Shown piece after piece: positions 50,980 through 59,700 of a stretch of 64,000 nt of DNA. The stretch comes from Prado023 sp963706875. Lineage in GTDB: Bacteria; Actinomycetota; Actinomycetes; S36-B12; CAIYMF01. Below the pieces are notes generated by a model, which was given only the letters and a program-made list of their open reading frames with translations, had not been told where the DNA came from and searched no databases. The stretch covers positions 310,001 to 374,000 of the forward strand of contig CAVPNW010000021.1 of NCBI GenBank assembly GCA_963706875.1, written 5' to 3'. Position 1 is the stretch's first letter, and the number at the start of each line of letters is the position of its first letter. The position numbers and the translations under genes are program-made.

Positions 50980-52474
50980 TCACAGTCGCCAGCGGCTTCG
51001 TGGAGTTCGGGTGATGGTCCAGGGTGCGCCGTTGTTGGCGGGCCAGGGGGTTCCGGGTGGTGCGCCGGGTTCGGGCGGGGGTACCGGGTCGTGCTCGGCG
51101 GCAGCCACGATGGTCCACATGCCCAGGTCGACCTGCCGGTGGTGTGCCCAGCACAACAGCGCCAGGTTGGGGAGGTCGGTGTCGCCGCCTTCGGCCCAGT
51201 CCTGGACGTGGTGGGTCTGGCAGGCCTCGGCGGGGATCCCGCAGCCCGGGGATGATGCAGCCCTTGTCCCGGGCGGCGAGCGCGCGGCGTTGGGCGGGGG
51301 TGGCGGTTCGGGCGGTGCGTCCGACGGCCAACGGGATCCGGGTGCCGAGCAGGGTGCTGGCCAGTTCCGTGATCCGGGCCGCGGCCGAGGGGCTCAGGGT
51401 GCCGCCCACCTCATCGGTGGCGTGGTCGACCGGGGTGCCGGTGGCCTGATCGGCGCGACCACCGGCGCCGTGCGCGGCAAGCGGCCCGGCGGCGGCCAGG
51501 AGGTCAGCCACGGTGTCCGGGCACCTCCCGGTGTCGATCACGATCGGGGTGACCAGCGCGTCGCAGGCGGTGAACCGGGACTCGGCGTCGGTCAGGGTGT
51601 GCCCCCGGGAGGTGGTCCACACCTGGTCCCCCAACGTGGTGGTGTCCAGGGTGACCGACACCGAGACGGGCAACCCCCCGCGGGTCGGAATCGACCCCGA
51701 CGCGTGGGCGGCGTTGACCAGCGCGACCAGCCCATCAGCGCGGCGGGCGGACGCGGGCACGTGGTCGGCCTGGGAACGCAACCGCTCGGCGAACGCCTCG
51801 ACCGCGGCGATCACCGCCTCGCCCTCCAGGCGGGGCAGCACCCCGGACAGGACCACCGAATCCGCGGTCAGCGCGAACGACAACGACCGGCCCCCATGAG
51901 CCCCGACCTCATCAGGGTCGGGGTCCGGGGGCGGGTTCAGCACCCGGACCACCCGGGCCACGAACGCCGCCACCGCCGCCGGGGACAGCTCCCCCCACCA
52001 CGGGGACAACTCGGTGATCACCGCCGCCATCTGATCAACCTCCAGACGCTCGGCGTGCCGGGCCAGGGCATGCACATGCTCACTGGTGATGACCCCCGCA
52101 GCCCACACCACCCCCAAGGCCGGATGCACCTCGACGAACGCCCCCGCGCGGGCCAGGCGCCGGGCCCACCCCGCGGACCAGCCGCGGGCCAGCAACATCG
52201 CCCCGTCCCCGACCAGCGGCAGGCTGCCCGACCTCGCCCCGGCAGCCATCCGCCGGGCCAACTCGAACTCCACCGAGGCGACCGCCGAGCACAGCACCTC
52301 CACATCCGCAGCCGGGCGCTCACCCGCGCCCAAGCCCATCGCGGGCAGCTCACCCGCGGTCACACCGGCCAGCTGGGTCCACACCTGGGCCACCTCCGGT
52401 GAGGCCGCCACCGAAGCGGACCCCGCCCGCACATCAGCCAGCACCGGTGGACCACCGGATCCCCGCACCCCCAT
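50980..52474 (-). pseudogene. DUF222-HNH endonuclease, one frameshift
   Basis: DUF222 plus HNH nuclease, a multicopy actinobacterial family (13E12-like). From the ATG at 52474 the frame is open through the DUF222 domain to ALAARDKGCIIPG. At about 51242-51250 an extra G in a GGG run shifts the frame. In the corrected frame it continues CGIPAEACQTHHVQDWAEGG and PNLALLCWAHHRQVD, restoring the Cys pair and the HNH His residues, and ends at the TGA at 50980. The corrected length is about 497 aa. Only one indel separates it from an intact gene. A LexA-like box lies 26 bp upstream of the start. Confidence 0.85.
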
Positions 52475-52499
52475 CCCCTATCCCCCATCCACCTCAGTC

Positions 52500-52515
52500 T
52501 CGAACACCTGTACGA
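52500..52515. promoter_or_regulatory. Predicted LexA (SOS) box upstream of the DUF222-HNH gene
   Basis: TCGAACACCTGTACGA on the + strand fits the mycobacterial/actinobacterial SOS box TCGAAC-N4-GTTCGA with one mismatch in twelve specified bases (GTACGA for GTTCGA). It lies 26 bp upstream of the endonuclease ATG, where LexA would block transcription. 13E12-family HNH genes belong to the LexA regulon in Mycobacterium tuberculosis. The rest of the 193-bp gap to the next gene (52516-52667) shows nothing I can assign. Confidence 0.65.
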
Positions 52516-52667
52516 ACACTATCAGGGGTGACTGACAACACCAGAGACAACGAACAATCTGTGGACAACCCCGGCGCCACCGAGGACACCCGGCCGACCA
52601 GCACTGGCCGCAGCCCCGATTCGTCCGCGCGCGACTCCACGGCCGGCTGACCGACGGTCCAAGGACC

Positions 52668-53543
52668 TCACACCACCGGCGGGCGCCCCGCCTTCGCCAT
52701 CGCCCACACGGTCGACCACTGCATCGGCCGACGGTCGCCCGGATCCATCCGCCAGCCCTCGCGGAACCCGTCCCACCAGGCGGCACGAGACTGCTTGTCA
52801 CGCACCCGAGCCGTGGTGATCGCCGCCCACGTCCCGGCGTAGACGGGGCGCAGCACCGCCGGCAGGTTCCGCCTCGCCAGCAGCACGCGATTGCGGGCGT
52901 TCATGTGCCAGAACTCCGTGTGCCGGCGCGGGTCGATCACCGGATGGTGGATGACTATGTCTCCTGCGTACCACGGCACGTGGCCGGTATCCCAGACCCG
53001 CCAGCAGAGCTCGATGCCCTCATGGGCGTAGAAGAACAGCCCCGGCCACCCGCCGACCTCCTCGAAGATCGACCGCCGGATGGCCACCGCACCCTCCCAC
53101 AGCGACGTCGCCGGGCTGGGCTCTGCAGGGTCGCCCGTGCGCAGCCGCGGGACCCACCGACCCGGCGCCGGCCTACCGGTCGGGTCCTCCACCCGCGGCT
53201 GGATCAGGCCCACCTCCGGGCGGGCAGCGAACAGGCCGGCGAATCGCGCCAACGTGTCGGGAGACGCCAGGGCGGCGTCATCATCGAGGAAGAAGAGCAG
53301 CTCGCCGGACACCTCGGGAACGCCGGCGTTCCGCCCCGCGGGGATCCCGACGTTCTCCGGCAGGGCATGCCCCCGGATGCCGTCGGGCAGGCCCACCGGG
53401 ACCCAGCCGTTCCCCACGACCACGATGTCGGTCGTCACGCCCTCCTGGGCCAGCACCGACTCCAGCCCGCGCCGCAGGTCGTCTGGCCGCTGGCCCATCG
53501 TCAGCACGACCACACCGAAGTGCGGCACCGCGCCTGCGGTCAT
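52668..53543 (-). CDS. GT2-family glycosyltransferase
   Basis: 291 aa from the ATG at 53543 (GAGGGG 6 nt upstream). GT-A fold: FGVVVLTMGQRPDDLRRGLESVL at the start, GIPAGRNAGVPEVSGELLFFLDDDAAL with the DDD donor-metal site, and the acceptor region YAHEGIELCWRVWDTG. This is the rhamnosyl-/galactofuranosyl-like GT2 type. No membrane helix. Divergent from the TagF-like gene at 53741 across 197 bp, which holds no other gene that I can support. Probably adds a sugar to the local glycopolymer. Confidence 0.87.
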   Translation of the reverse strand: MTAGAVPHFGVVVLTMGQRPDDLRRGLESVLAQEGVTTDIVVVGNGWVPVGLPDGIRGHALPENVGIPAGRNAGVPEVSGELLFFLDDDAALASPDTLARFAGLFAARPEVGLIQPRVEDPTGRPAPGRWVPRLRTGDPAEPSPATSLWEGAVAIRRSIFEEVGGWPGLFFYAHEGIELCWRVWDTGHVPWYAGDIVIHHPVIDPRRHTEFWHMNARNRVLLARRNLPAVLRPVYAGTWAAITTARVRDKQSRAAWWDGFREGWRMDPGDRRPMQWSTVWAMAKAGRPPVV

Positions 53544-53740
53544 GCGCAACCCCTCGTCGGCTTGGTAGGGCGAACCCGGTTCCGGGTTGGACAGCATGGT
53601 CGTGACGACGCGCATGCGCACCGTTGCGTGCCATGATCCCGCGAGGCAAGGCGGGACAGCAAGTACATCCAGCTCCCCGGCCACGGCGACTGCTGCTGAA
53701 CACGCGCGGACCACGCAACCCCTGGACTACTGTGCCGCCT

Positions 53741-55030
53741 GTGAATGCGGGTCTCGTTGCACGCAACCTCGCCCGGAACGAGTACCGCCGGCTCCGGTCT
53801 GCTGCGCGGGACTCTGCTGATCGCCGCCACCTTCGCAGAGCCCCGGCTGCCCATGCTCCCGCGACCGTGGTGCTGCACTTCGCCGATGACAACCCCGAGA
53901 CCTCGCTGTACCAGCTGCGTCAGTGGTACAGGCCACTGACCGAGCTGCACAAGACCCTGCCCGTCGCGATCTCCGTCCGAAGCGCCACCGCGGCTCGGAC
54001 CATCGCCGAGGAGTGCGCGCTGCCTGTCGAGTACCTGCGCAACACCCGCGATCTCGAGGGTTACATGGAGTCCGTTGATCCGCGCGTCGTCTTCTACGTC
54101 AACCACTGGGCCCGCAACTTCCACGTGATGCGCTACGGGCGCGCCATGCACGTGTTCATCTCCCATGGCGAGAGCGAGAAGATCTACATGGCCAGCGGTC
54201 AGCTGCGGGCCTACGACTTCGCGTTCATCGCCGGCGAGGCGGCCCACGACCGGATCCTGGCAGCACTGCCCAACTACGACCCCTCCGTGCGGACCCGCCA
54301 GATCGGCCGCCCGCAGCTGGACTTCCTTCCCGCTGATCGGAGCAGCCGCTCGCTGGTGACGACCGTGCTGTATGCGCCGACCTACGAGGGGGACCGGCCG
54401 TCGATGGCCTACGGGTCCGTCGAGTCCCATGGGCGCCAGATAGTCGGGAGTCTCATCGGCGCCGGCCACCGGGTCATCTACCGTCCGCACCCGATGACCG
54501 GCAGCCTCTCGGAGCCCTATCGGAAGGCCGACCGCGGGGTGCGCGACCTGCTGAGCCGAACGAACGCTTCGCAGCCGCCCGATCGCCCACGGCACGTCAT
54601 CGACACCTCCGGCAGCCTCGACGAGCAGATCGCGGAGTCAGCCGTGGCGATCGTCGACAACTCCGCCATGGCATTCGACTGGCTGGTCACCGGAAAGCCC
54701 CTTGTCGTGACGATCCCGGCAACCGAGGCCACCGTGGGAGTCCACAACAGCTTCCTGTCAGCCTGCTACCGACTGTCGGCGGCCGAGGCTGGACTCGCCG
54801 CCGACCTGGTCGCGCACGCGCTGGGCAACGACACGCTGGCCGAGCAACGCGCGTACTGGATCGCGCGGCACTTCGGGGATGTCAGCGACGGCGCCAGCAT
54901 GCGGCGCTTCATCGGGGCCACAGCCGAGATCGTGAGCTACGGGGCGCAGCAGGTGCACAGCATGGAGCAGCGCGCGGCCGAGATCTCCAGCCGCCGGATC
55001 GGTCCGCCGCCGCCAACGGATGGCCAGTAG
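53741..55030 (+). CDS. TagF/CDP-glycerol glycerophosphotransferase-like enzyme, second copy
   Basis: 429 aa from the GTG at 53741. Same class as the gene at 45260: HVFISHGESEKIYM, RAYDFAFIAGEAA, IGRPQLDFLPAD, VLYAPTYEGDRPSM, VIYRPHPMTGS and AIVDNSAMAFDWLVTGKP. It carries the same HGES-K variant motif. The start is uncertain because the frame is open to 53624, but upstream codons are not family-like. It ends 50 bp before the convergent TagF-GT4 gene, with a hairpin between. Confidence 0.84.
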   Translation: MNAGLVARNLARNEYRRLRSAARDSADRRHLRRAPAAHAPATVVLHFADDNPETSLYQLRQWYRPLTELHKTLPVAISVRSATAARTIAEECALPVEYLRNTRDLEGYMESVDPRVVFYVNHWARNFHVMRYGRAMHVFISHGESEKIYMASGQLRAYDFAFIAGEAAHDRILAALPNYDPSVRTRQIGRPQLDFLPADRSSRSLVTTVLYAPTYEGDRPSMAYGSVESHGRQIVGSLIGAGHRVIYRPHPMTGSLSEPYRKADRGVRDLLSRTNASQPPDRPRHVIDTSGSLDEQIAESAVAIVDNSAMAFDWLVTGKPLVVTIPATEATVGVHNSFLSACYRLSAAEAGLAADLVAHALGNDTLAEQRAYWIARHFGDVSDGASMRRFIGATAEIVSYGAQQVHSMEQRAAEISSRRIGPPPPTDGQ

Positions 55031-55033
55031 GCA

Positions 55034-55067
55034 ACTCGGGCATGGGCTGGCCTCACCAGCCCCGAGT
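55034..55067. terminator. Candidate bidirectional terminator hairpin
   Basis: A 7-bp GGGCTGG/CCAGCCC stem (55044-55050 with 55056-55062) is extended by ACTCG/CGAGT (55034-55038 with 55063-55067) across a 5-nt bulge. It fills the gap between two convergent genes. Confidence 0.5.
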
Positions 55068-55080
55068 GCCGGCCACCCCG

Positions 55081-57555
55081 TCAGGGCGCCAGGTCTGCCG
55101 TCCCGATCGGTTCGAGGCCGATGGCGCGGACGAACTGCGCAACCGCCTCGCGGTTGTAGGCGACAGCGTCGAACTGCGGCACTGGCACCTCGCCACGGAG
55201 GAAGGCGCGCATCCCGTCGGCGACCCCCTCGACGCTGCGCGGGACGACCAGGCCCTGCCCGGGCGGGAGGGCGGAGTCGACGCTGGCGAACCGAGTGGTC
55301 ACCACAGGAACGCCCAGGACGAGGGCCTCGAGGATGACCATGGGCTGTCCCTCATGGTCGCTGCTCATCACGAAGCAGTCACTGGCAGCCATGGCGGGGA
55401 AGGGATTGGGCTGCTGGCCAGCGAGCAGGACCGCGTCGGCCACGCCGAGGTCGTCGATCAGCGCCTCGAGCACAGCGCGCTCGGGTCCCTCGCCCAGGAT
55501 CACGAGCCGTGTCCGCGGGTACTGGATGCGCACCTGGGCGTAGGCAGCCACCAGCCTGGGGTAGTTCTTCGCGCTGGACAGCCGACCCGCGGAGACGAAG
55601 GTGATCGTGCCCTCGGGGGCCGCGGGCAGGTGCCAGGCTGCCCGGTCAGCAGCCCGGTCCCGCACGGAGTCCGCATCGACGACGTTGACCGCGTACGTGA
55701 AGCGGTCAGCCGGCGCGTACTGGGCGAGTTGCGCGCGATTGACCTCACGCAGCGCTGGGGACACCGAGACCAGGCTGTCGAAGAAGCGGTAGGTGGAGAA
55801 CACCGCCTCCAGGTTCGCCCGCAACGGCTGCTTGCCCCCGACCTCCCGCCGCGAGTCGGCCACCATGTCGTTGTGCAGCCAGATCGCACTTCTCGGTGCC
55901 CGGCCCTGCAGGAGCAGCAGGGACCAGAACGGCGAGTAGCCGGCGAAGTCGACGACGCAGTCGAACTGGGCCTGGCCGAAGCACCGCTCCCACTCGGCGC
56001 GGAACGTCCGGGCAAGCGGGGCTGCATCGCGGCGGACCGCCACTCCCCGGCGCTGCACGACCTGCCGTGCCACCTGGGACGCCGCCGACCCTGACATCCC
56101 CCCGATCCGGGGAAGCCTGCGGACCTGTGGGTCGATGGCGGCAGCGGCATGGACACGTTCAGCCTCGTGGCTGTCCGGGTAGAGGGCGGTGACGTCGTAG
56201 CGGGTGTGGTCGATGGCCCGCATGAGGTTCAGGGCGGAGGTCGTCATCCCGTTGGGCTTGAGCTCACCGAGGTACATGAGGATCCGCGGCCGACCGTCCG
56301 AGGAGAGGTCCACGAGGTTGTGCCCCTCGCGGGCGCCCGCGAAGACGACGTCGACGAGGCGCTGGCTGGCATGGCCGTCCTCGTGCGGGCAGAGCCGGGA
56401 ACGCCACTGCTGTCGGGAGGCCTGGTGGGTCAGCGCAGGGTCGCGGGGCCCACCGGATCCTGCCTGCGACACCGCGTCGGCGACGTCGTCGATGTCTGCC
56501 AGGACCGGCCCGGGCCATCCGGTGGCGGGCTCGTAGAGGCCCCGCACCTCGCCGTACTCGGAATGGTCCGGGGCGAACACCACGATCGGCCGGTCGAGGG
56601 CCAGGAAGTCCACGATGATGCTGGAGTAGTCCGCGACCAGGACATCCACGGCTGCCAGGACCACGTTGGTCGGGATGTCGTTGTCGATCAGGACGTCGCT
56701 GAGCCCCGGCAGCCGGCGTGCCGCGCCATACACCGCCTGATGGACCTTGACCCGGACCGTCCACTCGTCCCCGAGCCGCTGCGACAACCTCCGGACCTGC
56801 TCGACGAGATCCGCCGAGTCGTCACGCGGATCGTGGAACGACTCTCCCCGCCAGGTCGGCGCGTACAGCACGACGCGCCCGGGGCCCAGCGGCCGCCCAC
56901 CTGCGACGATCTCGCGCGCGCGTTCCCGGCCGATCGCCTGACGGTCGATGCGCGGGTACCCCTCCTCGATGACGACGCCGCGGAAGAGGTTGCTCATCCG
57001 GTACGCCCGCGCGTACATCTGATCGGTCATGAAGGGGCTTGCGCTGACCAGGTAGTCCGCCTGCAGGAAGTTGCGCACGACATTGCCGGTGCCATTGCCC
57101 ATCCCCTGGCTTCCGCTCGGGATGTCGTAGCCCATGCGCTTGATCGGCGTTCCGTGCCAGGTGTTGACGTAGACCTGGCCGGAGCGCTTGCCGAACTCGG
57201 CCGGGAAGGTTGCGTTGTTCACCAGGTACCCGGCGGTCGACAGGTGCCGGAAGTACGCCGCGGACCTGCGGGTGACCACGCTCACACGGTCGTCACCGGC
57301 GAGCTCGCTGAGCACCGATGGGTGCCGGGCCGGGTCATCAAGGACCCAGACGTGCCTGAGGTGGTCGAACCGACGGTCGCCGCGCAGCGCTCGGTACACC
57401 GCCTCCGGGTTGCACAGCATGCCGTTCCCGGCGAACGACTCGTACAGGACCACGGAGGGGTCCACAGGCAGTCGACGGAACCCGGCCACGGCCTCGGCGA
57501 CCACTGCGCGGCGCAGCCCCCCCTTCACGCCGGGCGGCCGGGAGGGGTCCGTCAT
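55081..57555 (-). CDS. TagF-like / GT4 glycosyltransferase fusion
   Basis: 824 aa, two enzymes in one chain. Residues 1-400 form a classic CDP-glycerol glycerophosphotransferase domain: VYVNTWHGTPIKRMGYD, ADYLVSASPFMTDQMY, VVLYAPTWRGESF, VKVHQAVYG and VLVADYSSIIVDFLALDRPIVVFAPD (in part). Residues 415-820 form a GT-B GT4 domain starting RILMYLGELKPNGMTTSALNL and including LVILGEGPERAVLEALI and SSDHEGQPMVILEALVLGVPVV with its E-x7-E. Its ATG overlaps the CDP-alcohol transferase stop (ATGA, 57552-57555). It could both extend and glycosylate a phosphodiester polymer. Confidence 0.9.
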   Translation of the reverse strand: MTDPSRPPGVKGGLRRAVVAEAVAGFRRLPVDPSVVLYESFAGNGMLCNPEAVYRALRGDRRFDHLRHVWVLDDPARHPSVLSELAGDDRVSVVTRRSAAYFRHLSTAGYLVNNATFPAEFGKRSGQVYVNTWHGTPIKRMGYDIPSGSQGMGNGTGNVVRNFLQADYLVSASPFMTDQMYARAYRMSNLFRGVVIEEGYPRIDRQAIGRERAREIVAGGRPLGPGRVVLYAPTWRGESFHDPRDDSADLVEQVRRLSQRLGDEWTVRVKVHQAVYGAARRLPGLSDVLIDNDIPTNVVLAAVDVLVADYSSIIVDFLALDRPIVVFAPDHSEYGEVRGLYEPATGWPGPVLADIDDVADAVSQAGSGGPRDPALTHQASRQQWRSRLCPHEDGHASQRLVDVVFAGAREGHNLVDLSSDGRPRILMYLGELKPNGMTTSALNLMRAIDHTRYDVTALYPDSHEAERVHAAAAIDPQVRRLPRIGGMSGSAASQVARQVVQRRGVAVRRDAAPLARTFRAEWERCFGQAQFDCVVDFAGYSPFWSLLLLQGRAPRSAIWLHNDMVADSRREVGGKQPLRANLEAVFSTYRFFDSLVSVSPALREVNRAQLAQYAPADRFTYAVNVVDADSVRDRAADRAAWHLPAAPEGTITFVSAGRLSSAKNYPRLVAAYAQVRIQYPRTRLVILGEGPERAVLEALIDDLGVADAVLLAGQQPNPFPAMAASDCFVMSSDHEGQPMVILEALVLGVPVVTTRFASVDSALPPGQGLVVPRSVEGVADGMRAFLRGEVPVPQFDAVAYNREAVAQFVRAIGLEPIGTADLAP

Positions 57556-58373
57556 CCCTGTTCCGCTGCCCTGAGCTTGGCTGAGGACAGGATCGCCACG
57601 ACGTGACCGGCGACGGTCAGGGCGGCAAGCCCGAGCATGATCAGGACCAGCGCCTGGGTGACGGCCAGGCCACCGACGAGCGAGTCCCCGACGGCAGCGA
57701 CGAACGCGAGGATCGTCATCTCCACCGAGTGGAAGATCCGGTTGAACGGGAAGTAGCCGACCAGTCGGCGCACTCGTGCCAGCCCCGAGCTGGTCGGCGT
57801 CCCCACCCCGGCCACGTCCTCCAGCCGGGGCAGGCCCGAGAACGCCCGGGACACATGGACCATGTCGTTGAGCGCCTTGTTGAACATGATGAGCAGCGCG
57901 AGGATCGCCCCGGCGTAGGCGTACCCGCCCGGTGCGGTCCAGGTGAAGTCCGATCCGGCTGCACGGATCCCCAGGCACACGGGGATCACCGACTCTGCCG
58001 TGTAGTGCCCGATCTTGTCCAGGAAGGTGCCCGCCGGCGAGAACGTGCCGCGCCAGCGGGCCACCTCCCCGTCGCAGCAGTCCCAGAGCATCTGCATCTG
58101 GCCGAGCAGGAGGGCCAGCAGGGCTCCCGGGACGCCCGGGATGAGCAGCGCAAGGCCGGCGGAGGCCCCCGTGACGATCATGAACCAGGTGACGGTGTTC
58201 GCCGAGACCCTCGTGGGCAGCAGGACGCGCGTCAGGTACGGCGAGATGCTGCGCAGGTAGACGTCGGCAACCCAGTGCTCGGAGTTCTTCCGACCTCGCA
58301 CGGCGGGGGGTTGCGTGACCGCGCGCAACTCGGCGATCGTGGGCCGGGCAGGACGATCCGGTGATTCAGCCAT
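57552..58373 (-). CDS. CDP-alcohol phosphatidyltransferase with variant active site
   Basis: 273 aa from the ATG at 58373. Multi-helix membrane enzyme that transfers a phospho-alcohol from or to CDP-linked donors. The family motif D-x2-D-G-x2-A-R-x8-G-x3-D-x3-D is present at D98, D101, G102, A105, R106, G115 and D119, but the final position is H123 (LDKIGHYTAE). Hydrophobic segments follow at about 58-95 and 150-265. It stands upstream of the TagF-GT4 gene in one operon, so it may make the lipid or head-group precursor. Substrate unknown. Confidence 0.85.
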   Translation of the reverse strand: MAESPDRPARPTIAELRAVTQPPAVRGRKNSEHWVADVYLRSISPYLTRVLLPTRVSANTVTWFMIVTGASAGLALLIPGVPGALLALLLGQMQMLWDCCDGEVARWRGTFSPAGTFLDKIGHYTAESVIPVCLGIRAAGSDFTWTAPGGYAYAGAILALLIMFNKALNDMVHVSRAFSGLPRLEDVAGVGTPTSSGLARVRRLVGYFPFNRIFHSVEMTILAFVAAVGDSLVGGLAVTQALVLIMLGLAALTVAGHVVAILSSAKLRAAEQG

Positions 58374-58388
58374 GTCCAACTAGCGCCC

Positions 58389-59420
58389 TCACGCCTCGAG
58401 CTCGCGCAGTCCGGGCGGTGAGGTCAGGAAGCCCGTGCCCCAGGCGCCATGCATGGTGGCGTAGACCAACGGCAAGCGGGCGTGCGCAGCGGGGGGCAGG
58501 CCTCGGCCCGAGACGGCCGCACCGGCGGTGATCAGGGCCAGGTAGCCGACTGGGGCGAGCCAGCCGATCCGCAGCGCGCGCGGGCCGACGGTGGACCCCA
58601 CGAGCCCGGCGGCCGTCCCCGCGACGACTCCCACCACCGCGGTGGGGGGCGCGAAGTAGCGCAGCGCCGACGTCCGCGACGCCGTCTGCGGATGCCGGCG
58701 CATGACCTCGCGGCGCCACCGGCCGTAGTGGAAGTACTGGGTGGCCAGCGACGAGGCGTCCGGCCGCGGTCGGTAGGTGACCACCATCGCCGGGTTGAAC
58801 CAGACCAGGCCGCCGGTCTCGCGGATGCGGTGGTTCATCTCCCAGTCCTGGGCCCGCAGGAAGGTCTCGTCGTAGCCGCCGACGCGCTGCAGGGCGGACT
58901 TGCGGAAGCACCCGAGGTAGACCGTCTCGGCCTCGCCCTCCCCGCCACCGACATGGAACGGGGCGGCGCCGACGCCCATCGGCGTCGTCATGGCCCTGGC
59001 GACCGCCTGTTCGAACGGGGTCTCACCCTCGGCCTGCATGATCCCGCCGACGTTGTCCGCACCCGTGCGGGCCAGCGTCTCGACGGCCGTCGACACGTAG
59101 TCCCCGGGCAGGATCGCGTGCCCGTCGACGCGAACGACGACCTCGTAGCGCGAGGCGTGGACCGCGGCGTTCAGCCCCGACGGGGTCCGTCCACTCGGGT
59201 TGGGCACCAGCACGATCCGGTCGTCGATCGCCGACAGGCGCCGCGCCACCTCGTCGGTCCGATCGGTCGAGGGGCCCAGCGCCAGGACGATCTCCAGCGG
59301 ACCTGCCCAGTCCTGGGTGAGGATCCCGGTGACCGCGTGGGTGAGGTGACGCTCCTCGTTGAGCACGGGCATGACCACGGAGACGCCGTCCGGCCACGGT
59401 GACGCGGTGGGTTCGGCCAT
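58389..59420 (-). CDS. GT2-family glycosyltransferase, ExoA-like, membrane-anchored
   Basis: 343 aa from the ATG at 59420. GT-A domain in the first 250 residues: GVSVVMPVLNEERHLTHAVTGIL, NPSGRTPSGLNAAVHASRYEVVVRVDGHA (in part), and FLRAQDWEMNHRIRETGG as the acceptor/catalytic block. Two or three hydrophobic helices at about 255-325 anchor it. Lies 15 bp before the CDP-alcohol transferase, so it heads that leftward operon. Probably acts in surface glycopolymer synthesis. Confidence 0.88.
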   Translation of the reverse strand: MAEPTASPWPDGVSVVMPVLNEERHLTHAVTGILTQDWAGPLEIVLALGPSTDRTDEVARRLSAIDDRIVLVPNPSGRTPSGLNAAVHASRYEVVVRVDGHAILPGDYVSTAVETLARTGADNVGGIMQAEGETPFEQAVARAMTTPMGVGAAPFHVGGGEGEAETVYLGCFRKSALQRVGGYDETFLRAQDWEMNHRIRETGGLVWFNPAMVVTYRPRPDASSLATQYFHYGRWRREVMRRHPQTASRTSALRYFAPPTAVVGVVAGTAAGLVGSTVGPRALRIGWLAPVGYLALITAGAAVSGRGLPPAAHARLPLVYATMHGAWGTGFLTSPPGLRELEA

Positions 59421-59700
59421 GACCGCGACGGTATCGGAGCGCGGCCCCGGAGGCGAGACCCGGGTGCTCTGGGCGCCGTTGGTGGCGCGCGTGTCGCGCG
59501 GGCGCGCACCGGGACCACCGGGTCCGTCGGGTCCGTCGGGGCTCGGTGCGATGTCAGGGCCCGGCGCTACCGTGACGGCCCCGGGCCGCCGGTGGGCCCC
59601 TCGGCCCTGCGGGGCAGGACGTTGCGGGCAGGGCTTGCGGCCAGGGAGCACGGGCCGAGCGGTCCGGGCCGAGGACGGGCATTCGGGAGAGGGGAGTCCG

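Noticed and set aside
52522..52650. Short + strand open frame (about 40 codons) between the HNH and GT2 genes
   Set aside because: Low-complexity Asp/Thr/Ser/Arg sequence, no family, no ribosome-binding site; it overlaps the HNH promoter region.
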